Of a stretch of DNA of 64,000 bases, positions 34,242-43,332 are shown in pieces. The DNA comes from Verrucomicrobiota bacterium (GTDB lineage: Bacteria > Verrucomicrobiota > Verrucomicrobiia > CAIQCK01). Positions within the stretch are counted from its first letter, which is position 1. Each line of letters starts with the position of its first letter. Made by a program: the position numbers and the translations under genes. The notes beneath the pieces were generated by a model. It was given only the letters and a program-made list of their open reading frames with translations, was not told where the DNA came from and did no database searches. Where the stretch lies: NCBI GenBank assembly GCA_016222825.1, contig JACRQF010000014.1:248001-312000 (forward strand). Reading direction: 5' to 3'.

Positions 34242-35015
34242 CTACCAGATGCAGATCTTGTGAATGTCCGCGTTCCGTGTGCCGAGCCAGAACGCCTTCA
34301 GATAAGACCGGTCGAGCCGCATCTTCATGAACGGGTTCAGCGTCGTCCCGATGTCAATGAAGGTGTTCCGACCGCAATGCTCGTAAAGCTGGTGGATCGC
34401 CAGCTTGCTGAACGCCGAGGCCGAGAAGAGGAAGAGATGGCCCTCGACGCGGTTCTCGACGATCCACTGTTTCATGCGCTCGATCAACCCGTAGTCGTTG
34501 ACCATGGCGTTATAGCCGACCCGGAAATCCTTCACCAGGAACGGGAACATGGAGAGGTCGGCCTTGTCGTTGCAAACCACCACGGTCTTGTAGCCGTTGA
34601 ACAGCGGATACATCTCGTGGATGAAGCGCGGGTAGTTGCCGTTCACGAGCAGGTTCGCCCACGTGAGGTTCTCGTCGTCGCTGCCGTGGAACTCCAGTTG
34701 CCAGCGGAAACTCTCGTCGCCGACGCAACAGCGGCAGCTCAGGCCCTTGAAGTAGTTCTTCGCCCTGAACCGGAACGCATCCACGAGCCGGTCGCGGTGG
34801 AACGAATGCGCCCTGGGATCGAAGTGTTTGAAGTCCTCCTGCTTGTAGAGGCCTTTCGTCACCTTCTCGCCGACCTTGACCTGCTGGGCGTCCAGGATCA
34901 GCTCCTTGTTTTGCAGGATGAACAACTCGCCATCCGAGAACCGGTTGAAGGCAAACGGCTCCCTTCGCTTGAGCAGGTCCAATAGCTTGTGAAAATCGCC
35001 CTCGAAGGTCTTCAT
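34242..35015 (-). CDS. Putative GT-D-fold glycosyltransferase
   Basis: 257 aa. The N-terminal FAFNRFSDGELFIL recalls the RFGDGE-type motif of the GT-D fold (DUF1792) glycosyltransferases, in which the Asp/Glu pair binds the metal and nucleotide sugar. The rest has no strong motif I recognise. The ATG at 35015 overlaps the upstream stop by four bases, and one base separates its stop codon (ending 34242) from the GT11 start at 34240. That coupling supports a role in the same glycan. Assignment is tentative. Confidence 0.55.
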   Translation of the reverse strand: MKTFEGDFHKLLDLLKRREPFAFNRFSDGELFILQNKELILDAQQVKVGEKVTKGLYKQEDFKHFDPRAHSFHRDRLVDAFRFRAKNYFKGLSCRCCVGDESFRWQLEFHGSDDENLTWANLLVNGNYPRFIHEMYPLFNGYKTVVVCNDKADLSMFPFLVKDFRVGYNAMVNDYGLIERMKQWIVENRVEGHLFLFSASAFSKLAIHQLYEHCGRNTFIDIGTTLNPFMKMRLDRSYLKAFWLGTRNADIHKICIW

Positions 35016-35914
35016 GGACGTCCCGCTCTCTGTTGCAACCCCAGCGCCTCGACCCAAACGCCAAGTATCCGTTCGTTGCTCATCGGCTCCGCTCCGGATG
35101 AGTCCGGCCCGTGGAACCGCGTGCCGGTTAGCGCCGACTCCACCCGCACCGTGCTCCATGGCTTGGCGGAGGAGCAGTAAACGTCCGACACGAAATCATA
35201 AAGCTTCTGTTTGTCGTCCACGAACCCCGCGAACTTCACCTTCCCCGGATACTGCTCCGCAACGGGCCTGACGTCATTGTAATAGTAAATCGGGTCGGCC
35301 AGGTGACCGTAAATGATGACGGTCTCCATCCCATCCTCGAACGCCTGCTTGATGGACAGTTCGAGCTGATTCTCGCGCCAGATGGTGCCAACGACGCCGG
35401 CAACCTTTGCTGGCTTGCTTGCGGATGTTTTCAGGTCATCCGCGAGGTTTGGGCAAACGAAGACGGGAAGTTTCCCCCTGCGGGGAATCTTTTGCGCGTC
35501 GCTGAGGCAGTGAACCTTGTGGAACAGGGAGAGATTCGTCTGCCGCGCGGAACAACCGTCTCCCTGACAGGTCAGAACGATCGTAAAATCATCCGGCTTT
35601 TTCACGCCGGCAAAACAGCCGCGCACCATTCGCCGAAGGATATCCTGCCAACGGTTGCTCCGGTTTGCCTCGATGGTCGCTGTCACGTCCTGCAAATCCG
35701 AAGCGGAATGCAGTCCGATGTCGTGAACGATGATCACGTCCCCCTTTTCAGGACGAAATTCCGCGAGCGTTCCGGATTTGCACTTGTCCAGATGCCAGTG
35801 GTCGGGGCCAAACAGCCTGCACTCGTATCCGTCGGCATTCAGGCGGTTGCACAAGCTCACCAACGCGACGGTGGAGCCGACGGGAATGCTGGAGCTGGTG
35901 ACGATCTTGATCAT
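35012..35914 (-). CDS. Glycosyltransferase-like protein
   Basis: 300 aa with a GT-B-like layout: an N-terminal half resembling family 4 enzymes (STVALVSLCNRLNADGYECR, IIVHDIGLHS) and a second half with VVGTIWRENQLELSIKQAF and KVKFAGFVDDKQKLYDFVS, the usual GT4 loop-helix. The C-terminal E-x7-E catalytic motif of GT4 is not obvious, so the acceptor and linkage are unknown. It overlaps the next gene by four bases and lies 12 bases after the FkbM-type gene in the same operon. Confidence 0.6.
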   Translation of the reverse strand: MIKIVTSSSIPVGSTVALVSLCNRLNADGYECRLFGPDHWHLDKCKSGTLAEFRPEKGDVIIVHDIGLHSASDLQDVTATIEANRSNRWQDILRRMVRGCFAGVKKPDDFTIVLTCQGDGCSARQTNLSLFHKVHCLSDAQKIPRRGKLPVFVCPNLADDLKTSASKPAKVAGVVGTIWRENQLELSIKQAFEDGMETVIIYGHLADPIYYYNDVRPVAEQYPGKVKFAGFVDDKQKLYDFVSDVYCSSAKPWSTVRVESALTGTRFHGPDSSGAEPMSNERILGVWVEALGLQQRAGRP

Positions 35915-35926
35915 GCGCGCCGTCTT

Positions 35927-36772
35927 TCAGGATTCGTGCAGGAAGATCAGGTTCGCGAAGCAGTTGGAGTCCGACAACTTCGATTCGTCAAACAGCGCCA
36001 ACCTCCTCCTGTGAAGCTCGTAGGTGCGGTAACCGTATTGGCGGATCAGGTCATGCAGTTCGGAGAGCTTCCAGCCCGCCTGCGTCGCGACGGCAGCGTT
36101 GAACTCCACCAGCAGCAGCGGCCGACTCTCGCGCAGAATCTGCTGCGCTCCCTGGAAGGCGCGCAGTTCGCTGCCCTCGATGTCCATCTTGATGACATCC
36201 ACCTTGCCGATCTTCCTGTCCTTGGCGAACTGGTCGAGAGTGATCGTGGTCACCGTCTCGTGGCCCGTCCCGAAATCGTGGAACTGCGTGTGGGCGCCGG
36301 TCGCGTAGGGCGATGTGAACAGGGAAATCTCTTGTCCGCACGAATCCGACACCGCCTTGTTGACGATCTCGACGTTGGAGAGGCCAGTGTGCTCGATGAA
36401 TCCGTTGAGTATCCGGCAGTTCGACGGGGATGCTTCAAAGCTGTAAATCTGCTGGGCACTCTTCGCGAGCGAGAGTGTGTAGCTGCCGACGTTCGCGCCC
36501 ACGTCGAACAGAACCCCGCCCTTCACGCGCGGGCAGAGGAAGTCCACCAGCCGATGCTCGTAGGCGCCGTCCATGAACATCCAATACTGGACGTAGTCGC
36601 CCAGATTCAACGGCACACGAAGACCGGAATGCCTGATTCTACCGTGGAGCGTCAGATTCGAGTCCTTCACACGCTGGAAGAACTCGTAGCGGCGGCGATA
36701 ACGGCCGAAAGGGTTCGGCACGAACCGGAGTATCTGAGCCACCATGCAATCATAAAAGCGTTTGGAGTTCAT
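35927..36772 (-). CDS. FkbM family methyltransferase
   Basis: 281 aa from the ATG at 36772, which overlaps the wecB stop by four bases. Motif I LFDVGANVGSYTLSLA, strand 2 YSFEASPSNCRIL and the family motif VIKMDIEGSELRAFQGAQ are clear. FkbM enzymes O-methylate sugars or other hydroxyls, and members in polysaccharide loci often cap the chain. Tight coupling with wecB and the glycosyltransferases argues for methylation of the same surface glycan. Confidence 0.85.
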   Translation of the reverse strand: MNSKRFYDCMVAQILRFVPNPFGRYRRRYEFFQRVKDSNLTLHGRIRHSGLRVPLNLGDYVQYWMFMDGAYEHRLVDFLCPRVKGGVLFDVGANVGSYTLSLAKSAQQIYSFEASPSNCRILNGFIEHTGLSNVEIVNKAVSDSCGQEISLFTSPYATGAHTQFHDFGTGHETVTTITLDQFAKDRKIGKVDVIKMDIEGSELRAFQGAQQILRESRPLLLVEFNAAVATQAGWKLSELHDLIRQYGYRTYELHRRRLALFDESKLSDSNCFANLIFLHES

Positions 36773-37830
36773 CTTGAAGGCGTCGCGTCTCTCCCCGCCA
36801 GTATCCGGACGATTCGCTCCGAAGCACGACCGTCGCCGAAGGGCGAAGCCGTGGCTTTCGTCGTCGGCGTCTTGGCCCACTCGATGTTGGCGAGGATTTT
36901 CGCGCCCACGAGCCGGCCCAAGCCCACGTCGAGGATTTCCGGGCGCTCCGTCGTCTCGCGGACAATGAGCACCTTTTTGTTGAAGCACGAGCATTCCTCC
37001 TGCAACCCGCCGCTGTCCGTGATGACGAATGCGGAGGCGGCGACCATCCGCAGCATGTCGAGGTAACCGACCGGCTTGATCACGCGGATGTTGGAAGCCG
37101 TGAGCCGCTCCCGGTGCTTCCGCACGTTGGGGTTCGGATGGATGGGGAGGGTCAGGCGAAGGTCGGGATGCTTGAGCGCGGTCTGGTTCAACTCCTCGAA
37201 GAGACCATCCATGATCTCGTGGTTCTCCCGCCGATGGAGCGTGATCAAGACCTCATGGGAGCCGGCGGCGGTCGGGATGTGATGCTCTTCCTTGATGATG
37301 CCCACTGCGTCCACGATGGTATTGCCGACGAGATGGATGTTTCTCGCGCCTGCGCCCTCGAGGTGCTTCTGCGCGTCGGGCGTCGGCGCGAAGTTGACGG
37401 CGGCGATCTGGCCAATGACCGCGCGGTTAGCCTCCTCCGGGTAAGGGTTCTCCAAGTCGAACGTCCGCAGCCCCGCTTCGACGTGCGCCACGCGAATCTT
37501 GTTGTAGAACGCCACCTGCGCCAGCGCGCACGCGGTGGTCGTGTCGCCCTGCACCACGACGTAGCTGAAACGATGGTGCGCGAAGAGTTCCTCGGCGGCG
37601 GAGCAAATCTTGATGAAGCTGTTGGCCAGCGTGTTGTGCTTGTGCTCGCCAGCAAAGTGCCGCGCGAACGTGTAGTCGGGGGCCGGCACGAGGTCTTTCA
37701 CGTCCTCGTAGAGGTCTGTCTGCTGGCCGGTGAAGAGCGTCTTAAAGCGGACGCCCTGCCGCTGAAGCTCCCGAACGACGGGGAACAGCTTGATGATTTC
37801 GGGCCGCGTTCCGTAGGCGACGAGGATCAT
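36769..37830 (-). CDS. wecB: UDP-N-acetylglucosamine 2-epimerase
   Basis: 353 aa of the non-hydrolysing epimerase family. YGTRPEIIKLFPVVREL, VQGDTTTACALAQVAFYN, RVAHVEAGLRTFDLENPYPE, ITLHRRENHE and FVITDSGGLQEECSCFNK are all in place. It interconverts UDP-GlcNAc and UDP-ManNAc in the cytoplasm and supplies ManNAc or ManNAcA units. It shares four-base overlaps with the GT2 gene before it and the FkbM gene after it. WecB, WecD and WecE all belong to enterobacterial common antigen synthesis, but the ManNAc dehydrogenase and the antigen-specific transferases are not in the window. Confidence 0.92.
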   Translation of the reverse strand: MILVAYGTRPEIIKLFPVVRELQRQGVRFKTLFTGQQTDLYEDVKDLVPAPDYTFARHFAGEHKHNTLANSFIKICSAAEELFAHHRFSYVVVQGDTTTACALAQVAFYNKIRVAHVEAGLRTFDLENPYPEEANRAVIGQIAAVNFAPTPDAQKHLEGAGARNIHLVGNTIVDAVGIIKEEHHIPTAAGSHEVLITLHRRENHEIMDGLFEELNQTALKHPDLRLTLPIHPNPNVRKHRERLTASNIRVIKPVGYLDMLRMVAASAFVITDSGGLQEECSCFNKKVLIVRETTERPEILDVGLGRLVGAKILANIEWAKTPTTKATASPFGDGRASERIVRILAGRDATPSR

Positions 37831-38570
37831 AAGAGCATCAATCGAAAACCGTTTTCGACTTCATGCCGCAGCACCAGCGCGTAGTCCTTTGAGCGGTCCT
37901 TGTTGCTGCTGATGGCAACGCGGTCCACGCCCAGCTCGCCCTTGACCGATCCCCAAAGCGACTTGTCGCTCTTCGGGTGCGGCGGACACGCGAGACGGAT
38001 GCCGTGCCGCTGGAGCATCGCGCCGAAGTGGATGTCCTCGCCAAACGACCGGATGACCGGCTCCGTGTCCCAGAAGAAGCGCGCCCATTCCCGCCGGAAG
38101 AACCAACTGTGCCCGACGAGGTCCACGAACTCGACCTTCTCGTTGCAGCCATCCCAGCCCATACGCGGCACTTCCGTCTTGGGCTCGGTCTTGGAGAGGA
38201 ACCGCAGGCCGATGGTGCCGCACATTGCCTTCTCCGAGTCCACGTAGCGCAGGCAGTTCTCGAACCACCGCTCGCCCGGCATCGTGTCGTCGTCGAAAAT
38301 GCACACGTATTCTCCCTCCATGGCGGACGCCATGGCGAACCGGGGGATGATACCGAAGTTATGGTCGCACACAATTTTCTTCACTTTGCCCGCGTTCCGA
38401 AAATCGAGCAACTGTTTCTTCTCGAAGAGGCCGAGCGTCTTCGGCGGCTGGTTATACCAGAGCACCACCTCGTGCGGCGGCACCGTCTGGCGCAACACCC
38501 GATCCACCTGCTCTTCGAGGTTTTGGGGCCGCTGCCAAGCCGTGAGTATCACCGAGATTCTTGGAGTCAT
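37827..38570 (-). CDS. Glycosyltransferase family 2
   Basis: 247 aa GT-A enzyme. The N-terminal SVILTAWQRPQNLEEQVDRV, the metal-binding acidic motif CIFDDDTMPGERWFEN and the later W-x-FRREWARFFWDT region match GT2 proteins. SFGEDIHFGAML supplies the downstream ED motif. It transfers a sugar from a nucleotide donor during surface glycan assembly. The start overlaps the stop of the GT4 gene by one base, and the stop overlaps wecB by four bases. Confidence 0.85.
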   Translation of the reverse strand: MTPRISVILTAWQRPQNLEEQVDRVLRQTVPPHEVVLWYNQPPKTLGLFEKKQLLDFRNAGKVKKIVCDHNFGIIPRFAMASAMEGEYVCIFDDDTMPGERWFENCLRYVDSEKAMCGTIGLRFLSKTEPKTEVPRMGWDGCNEKVEFVDLVGHSWFFRREWARFFWDTEPVIRSFGEDIHFGAMLQRHGIRLACPPHPKSDKSLWGSVKGELGVDRVAISSNKDRSKDYALVLRHEVENGFRLMLL

Positions 38571-39739
38571 CAGTCAACCACCTTCATTTGGAGTTTTGAT
38601 TCGTAGACCGCGGCCAGTTCTGCCACGCGCCGTTCCCAATCATGCCCCACCGCGCTCCGCGACGCCGCGACGCTCATGGAATGCAACCGCTCGCCGTCGA
38701 GCAGCCGGACGATTCGCTCGGCGGCGGCTTGTGCGTCGCGGCCGTCGGGAAGGACGAAACCGTTGACGCCTTCCTCGACCACGTCCTTCGCGCCGACGTT
38801 CGGGCCGACGATGACTGGCAGGCCCGCCGCCATCGCCTCCAGCACCACCATTCCGAACGTGTCGAAGCCCGACAACATGGCGAACGCGTCCGCCGCGCGA
38901 TAGTAACGCTCGATGCCGCCCGTCTGTGTCCCTGCGAAAACTACCGCGTCGCTGATTCCGTGCGAGCGCGCGACGCCGCGGTATTTCTCCTCGTCGCCGC
39001 GGCCGACGACCAACAGCCGGATCTCCGCCGCCGGCCGCTGTGCGCGCGCCTTCGCCACTGCCGCAATGATCGTGTCCAGCCCTTTCAGCTCGAAGTTCAT
39101 CCCGACGAAGAGCAGGAGGAAGTCGGTCGCGCCGATGCTGTGGCGCACGCGAATTTCGGCGCGGCACTTCTCGCGGTTGGGGCCGGCGAACCGCGCCGCG
39201 TCCACGCCGGGATGCATCACCTGCCATCGCCCCGGTAGCGGCGAATACTCCCGGCGAAACGTCTCCATCGCGATGGACGATGTTGGAAAGAAGAGCGTAG
39301 CCCCGCCCGCCGCCAGCATCCGTCGCTCGACGGCGCACAAGGCGCGGTCGAAGAAGCTCGGCCGCTTTCGCCGGATGTCGCGGACCCACGCAGCGTGCGG
39401 CGTGCAGTGCAGCGAAACCAGGTCCGCCCCAAACACCCGCTCGTGCGAGTGGACAAGATCGAACCGTTCCCGCGCCACCAGCCGGCGGGCAAACCACGCA
39501 AAGCTCAGCGAACGCAGGAAACGCGGAAAGCGGATCATCGGGACCTTGTGGAAGACCACGCGCGATCCCTCGGCGCTTTTCCATTGGTTGGCGAACACGT
39601 GAAACTCATAGGGCGTCGTCGCCGCCAGCCGTTCCGTCACCTGAAAGGCAAACTGCTCCGCGCCGCCGACAAGGCCGTATTTCGGCACAATGACGGCGAT
39701 TCGCCGAGTATTCGAGATTGCCTTGCTGTTGGTGCTCAT
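38570..39739 (-). CDS. Glycosyltransferase family 4
   Basis: 389 aa from the ATG at 39739; a GTG at 39790 is also in frame, but a promoter lies between them. IAVIVPKYGLVGGAEQFAF is the typical acceptor-domain start. LLLFVGMNFELKGLDTIIAAV and the E-x7-E region FAMLSGFDTFGMVVLEAMA mark the donor domain. It uses a nucleotide sugar to extend lipopolysaccharide core or an exopolysaccharide. It is the first gene of the seven-gene minus-strand operon and is divergent from the GT2 gene at 39862. Confidence 0.87.
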   Translation of the reverse strand: MSTNSKAISNTRRIAVIVPKYGLVGGAEQFAFQVTERLAATTPYEFHVFANQWKSAEGSRVVFHKVPMIRFPRFLRSLSFAWFARRLVARERFDLVHSHERVFGADLVSLHCTPHAAWVRDIRRKRPSFFDRALCAVERRMLAAGGATLFFPTSSIAMETFRREYSPLPGRWQVMHPGVDAARFAGPNREKCRAEIRVRHSIGATDFLLLFVGMNFELKGLDTIIAAVAKARAQRPAAEIRLLVVGRGDEEKYRGVARSHGISDAVVFAGTQTGGIERYYRAADAFAMLSGFDTFGMVVLEAMAAGLPVIVGPNVGAKDVVEEGVNGFVLPDGRDAQAAAERIVRLLDGERLHSMSVAASRSAVGHDWERRVAELAAVYESKLQMKVVD

Positions 39740-39758
39740 GGCTTGCGAAACCCCCAGT

Positions 39759-39787
39759 TGACTACTCGAATTACCCGCCAACATCAA
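39759..39787 (-). promoter_or_regulatory. Possible promoter of the glycosyltransferase operon
   Basis: Minus strand TTGATG (39787-39782), 17-nt spacer, TAGTCA (39764-39759). The predicted start is near 39752, 13 bases before the ATG at 39739. It would drive the seven genes down to the GT11 gene. Confidence 0.4.
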
Positions 39788-39861
39788 CACCTAGAAGGGG
39801 TTTTGGGTTGTTTCGACACCGGCGCTGACGTAGCCTCCGAGCGTTCGCGGTTCTTCAGGCG

Positions 39862-40689
39862 ATGAGCAAACTACCCATCACAGTGGCCATGATTTCCGGC
39901 GCGGAAGCCAAACGCATCAGCCGCGCCTTGGAGAGCGTTTCCGCTTGGGCCGGGGAAATTGTCGTCGTCCTCAACGCCGACGTGAACGACGGCACCGACG
40001 CGATCGCCGCCAAGTTCGGCGCGAAGGTCTTCCGCGAGCCTTGGAAAGGCCACGTCGCCCAGAAGAACTCCGCTGCGGCGAAAGCCACCCAACCGTGGGT
40101 GCTCGGCCTCGACGCCGACGAGGTGGTCTCTCCCGAACTCCAGCGCGGCATCGCCAGCCTCCTCGGACGCGCCGGCGAGGCGGAGCGTTGCGCGGCCTAC
40201 AGTTTCCCGCGTTGCACGTTCTACTTGGGCCGATGGATCCGCCACGGCGACTGGTATCCCGACCTCCAGACGCGGCTCTGGCAGCGCGGGCGCGCGCAGT
40301 GGCGCGGAACGGACCCGCACGACAAGCTCGTCCCTGACGGCCCCGTCGGGCGGCTGCGCGGCGAGCTGCTGCACTACAGCATGGAAAGCCTCGATCGTCA
40401 GCTCGCCAAGATCAGTGCCTACGGCGACTACTTCGCGCGGGACTGCGCCGCGCGCGGCTACACGCCCGGCGCGCTCGATTTCGCGGTGCGTCCGCTCTGG
40501 CGGTTCCTGCGCTGCTATTTCCTGCGGCTGGGTTTCCTCGATGGCTGGGTCGGGTTCTACCTCGCTTGGCAGACCGCGTTCGCATGCCTGACCCGTTACG
40601 CCAAAGTCCGCGAAGCTCTGATGCCGTCCGCTTCCTCCCCATGCTCGACCTCTCCGTCATCATCGTCACCCGAAACACCTGCTCGCTGA
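39862..40689 (+). CDS. Glycosyltransferase family 2 (WaaE/LgtF-like)
   Basis: 275 aa. The N-terminal VAMISGAEAKRISRALESV, EIVVVLNADVNDGTD, VAQKNSAAAKATQPWVLGLD and ADEVVSPEL follow the pattern of the lipopolysaccharide core beta-1,4-glucosyltransferases. A membrane-proximal C-terminal part (FAVRPLWRFLRCYFLRLG) is also typical. The last 49 bases overlap the start of the next GT2 gene in another frame. The C-terminal tail is Ser/Pro-rich and may be functionally unimportant. Confidence 0.85.
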   Translation: MSKLPITVAMISGAEAKRISRALESVSAWAGEIVVVLNADVNDGTDAIAAKFGAKVFREPWKGHVAQKNSAAAKATQPWVLGLDADEVVSPELQRGIASLLGRAGEAERCAAYSFPRCTFYLGRWIRHGDWYPDLQTRLWQRGRAQWRGTDPHDKLVPDGPVGRLRGELLHYSMESLDRQLAKISAYGDYFARDCAARGYTPGALDFAVRPLWRFLRCYFLRLGFLDGWVGFYLAWQTAFACLTRYAKVREALMPSASSPCSTSPSSSSPETPAR

Positions 40690-41582
40690 CCTGCGCGGCC
40701 ATCCAGTCCGTCCTCGACGCCCGCGACGACTTGAGCAAGGAAGTCCTCCTCGTGGACAACGGCTCCACCGACGGCACGCTGGCCGAGGTGGCCGGCGAGT
40801 TTCCGTCCGTCGTCGCTATTCGCTCCGAGAACAACCTCGGCTTCGCCCGCGCCAACAACCTCGCCGCGTGCAAGGCCCAGGGCCGCTTCCTGCTCCTGCT
40901 CAACTCCGACGCCGAGGTCAAACCGGATGCGCTCGGCGCCGCCGTCGCTTGGATGCGTGAGCATCCTGACTGCGGTGTGGCCGGCGCACAGTTGGTCAAC
41001 GCCGACGGCTCGCTGCAAAACTCCATCGCCAACTTTCCGACGCTCGCCACCGAGCTGCTGAACAAATCCCTCCTGCGCCGACTCTTCCCCCGCCGCTATC
41101 CCGGCAAGGAGCAGCGCTTCACCGACCCCGTCGAGGTCGAAACCATTGTCGGCGCCTTCATGCTCATCCGGCGCGAAACATGGGACGCGCTGGGCGGACT
41201 CGACGAGCGTTACTTCTTCTTCCTCGAAGAAACCGATTTTTGTTTCCATGCGCGACGGCGTGGCTGGCGCGTCATGCACCTGCCGCACATCCGCGTCGCC
41301 CACGGCCAGGGCCGCAGCGCGCGGCAAGTTCGGCCGGAGGCGCGCATCGAGTATTGGCGCTCGCGCTACATTTACTTCGCCAAGAACCACCGCCCCGCCG
41401 CGCGCCGCCTGCTGGCCGCCGGACTGGCCGTGCGCCTGCTGGTGGACTGGCTCTCCAGCGGCCTCATCACCCTGCTAACCCTCGGCCGCAACGAGAAGTG
41501 GAAGGAGCGCCTGCGCGTCCACACCGCCCTCCTCCGCTGGCATCTGCGCGGCCAACCGCAGGACGTGGGACTGCCGAGATAA
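40641..41582 (+). CDS. Glycosyltransferase family 2 (rhamnosyltransferase-like)
   Basis: 313 aa from the ATG at 40641. SVIIVTRNTCSLTCAAI, VLLVDNGSTDGTLAEVA, LLLLNSDAEVKPDALGAAV (metal-binding DxD), FMLIRRETWDALGGLDE and FFFLEETDFCFHARRRGW fit the WbbL/RfbF-type GT2 group that transfers rhamnose or related sugars. A hydrophobic C-terminal end (GLAVRLLVDWLSSGLITLL) suggests membrane association. It overlaps the preceding gene by 49 bases, which implies coupled translation. Confidence 0.87.
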   Translation: MLDLSVIIVTRNTCSLTCAAIQSVLDARDDLSKEVLLVDNGSTDGTLAEVAGEFPSVVAIRSENNLGFARANNLAACKAQGRFLLLLNSDAEVKPDALGAAVAWMREHPDCGVAGAQLVNADGSLQNSIANFPTLATELLNKSLLRRLFPRRYPGKEQRFTDPVEVETIVGAFMLIRRETWDALGGLDERYFFFLEETDFCFHARRRGWRVMHLPHIRVAHGQGRSARQVRPEARIEYWRSRYIYFAKNHRPAARRLLAAGLAVRLLVDWLSSGLITLLTLGRNEKWKERLRVHTALLRWHLRGQPQDVGLPR

Positions 41583-41656
41583 CGGCTCCAAGGAAGGACG
41601 GTTTCACAGCCCTGATAATCCAGGGAGCCGCCCGCAAAATCCCCGGAAGAATCCTC

Positions 41657-41686
41657 TTGCCATGTGGCGGCGCGCTTCATTACATC
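41657..41686 (+). promoter_or_regulatory. Promoter of guaB
   Basis: TTGCCA (41657-41662), 18-nt spacer, TACATC (41681-41686). The transcript would start within a base or two of the ATG at 41692 and be leaderless. Confidence 0.45.
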
Positions 41687-41691
41687 TGTTC

Positions 41692-43254
41692 ATGGCAGCG
41701 AAACAAGCGGACAACCTCGACGGGCAGTTCTTCCAGCCGGCGGACGAGTTCTTCCCGGCCAACGCCAAGCTCGGCCTCACGTTCGACGACGTGACTCTGG
41801 CCACGCAGTTCTCCGAAATCCTCCCGCGCGACACTGTGCTGGAGACACACCTCGCTGAAGGGCTGCACCTGAACATCCCCATCGTCTCGGCGGACATGGA
41901 CACCGTCACCGAGTCGCGCATGGCCATCGGGATGGCGCTCAACGGCGGCCTCGGCCTCATCCATTACAACATGCCGGAGCGCCAGCAACTTTCCGAGGTC
42001 AGCCGCGTGAAGAACGCGGTGCATGGCCTCATCCAGGAGCCAATCAAGGTCGCGCCGGACCAGTTGATCGGCGACGTGCTGGAGTTGATCGAAACGAAGC
42101 GGTTCGGGTTCCGCACGTTTCCGGTGACGGACGCCGACGGCAAACTCATCGGCCTGCTCTCCGGCCACGTCGTCAAGCCGCGCTACGCCAAGCGCAAGGC
42201 CATTGAGGTGCTCACGCCGCGCGGCCAGGTCCAGACGATCAACAAGAAGCAGCTCGGCCGCGACCCGATTGCCGCCGCGGACAAGTTTTTCACGGAACAT
42301 CCCGGCATCCACAAGCTGCTCGTGGTGGACGACGACGACCGGCTGCGCGGACTGTTCACGCTGGCCGATGTCGAGCGCATCATGCAGGAGCGCATCGCGC
42401 AGTTCAAACCGGCCCGTGACGCGCACCACCGCCTCATCTGCGGCGCGGCGGTCTCGGCCACGCGCAACGCCTTCGGCGAACTCGACCGCGATCGCATCCT
42501 CAACCACGTCGGCGGGTTGGTCGAGCGCGGCGTGGACGCCGTCGCGGTGTCCACGGCGCACGGCTTCAGCAAGGGTGTCGGCGACGCGGTGCGGATGCTT
42601 CACGACGCGTTTCCAAAACTGGCGATCATCGCCGGCAATGTCACCACGGCCGCGGGCGTCGAGTTCCTGGCGAAGGCCGGCGCGAGCATCGTCAAGGTCG
42701 GCCAGGGACCCGGCTCCATCTGCACTACGCGGCTCGTGGCGGGCGTCGGCATCCCGCAGCTCACCGCGCTCTACATCACCTCGCGCGCCGCGAAGAAACT
42801 CGGCGTCACCATCGTTGCCGACGGCGGCGTCACCAAGAGCGGCGACATCGTCAAGGCGCTCACGCTGGCCAACGTCGTCATGTGCGGCGGCCTGCTGGCC
42901 GGTTGCACCGAAGCGCCCGGCGAGATCGTCGAGATCGGCGGCAAGCTCTACAAACAATACCGCGGCATGGGCAGTCTTGCGGCGATGAAGGCCGGCTCCG
43001 CCGCCCGCTACGGCCACGAGAAGGATACGGCCCGCAAGATCGCCGCCGAAGGCATCGAAGCGCTCAAGGAATCCGCCGGATCCGTGGACCGCGTGCTGGC
43101 GACGCTCATTGGCGGCATCCAGTCCGGCCTTGGCTATCTCGGCGCCGCCAACCTCGCCCAGCTTCGCGAAAAGGCGCGCTACATCCGCGTCAGCCCCGCC
43201 GGCATGAGAGAAGCCGCCCCGCACGACGTGGTGGAACTCAAGACCGGCGCCTGA
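41692..43254 (+). CDS. guaB: Inosine-5'-monophosphate dehydrogenase
   Basis: 520 aa. It oxidises IMP to XMP with NAD+, the first committed step of GMP synthesis. TFDDVTLATQFSEILPRD opens the barrel. Two CBS domains (about 110-230) are inserted, as usual. GAVSAT-like CGAAVSATRNAFGEL, AIIAGNVTTAAGVEFL, the catalytic-Cys loop KVGQGPGSICTTRLVAGVG and IVADGGVTKSGDIVKAL are intact, as is the mobile flap region with YRGMGSLAAMK. I prefer the ATG at 41692 over that at 41662 because the latter falls between the promoter hexamers. It is monocistronic. Confidence 0.95.
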   Translation: MAAKQADNLDGQFFQPADEFFPANAKLGLTFDDVTLATQFSEILPRDTVLETHLAEGLHLNIPIVSADMDTVTESRMAIGMALNGGLGLIHYNMPERQQLSEVSRVKNAVHGLIQEPIKVAPDQLIGDVLELIETKRFGFRTFPVTDADGKLIGLLSGHVVKPRYAKRKAIEVLTPRGQVQTINKKQLGRDPIAAADKFFTEHPGIHKLLVVDDDDRLRGLFTLADVERIMQERIAQFKPARDAHHRLICGAAVSATRNAFGELDRDRILNHVGGLVERGVDAVAVSTAHGFSKGVGDAVRMLHDAFPKLAIIAGNVTTAAGVEFLAKAGASIVKVGQGPGSICTTRLVAGVGIPQLTALYITSRAAKKLGVTIVADGGVTKSGDIVKALTLANVVMCGGLLAGCTEAPGEIVEIGGKLYKQYRGMGSLAAMKAGSAARYGHEKDTARKIAAEGIEALKESAGSVDRVLATLIGGIQSGLGYLGAANLAQLREKARYIRVSPAGMREAAPHDVVELKTGA

Positions 43255-43332
43255 ACACACGCCGCGGTGTCCCGCGTCATCGCCGCAGGCGGTGGGCCGC
43301 GCGATCCTTTCGACCGGGCGCCGCCCGCTTGC

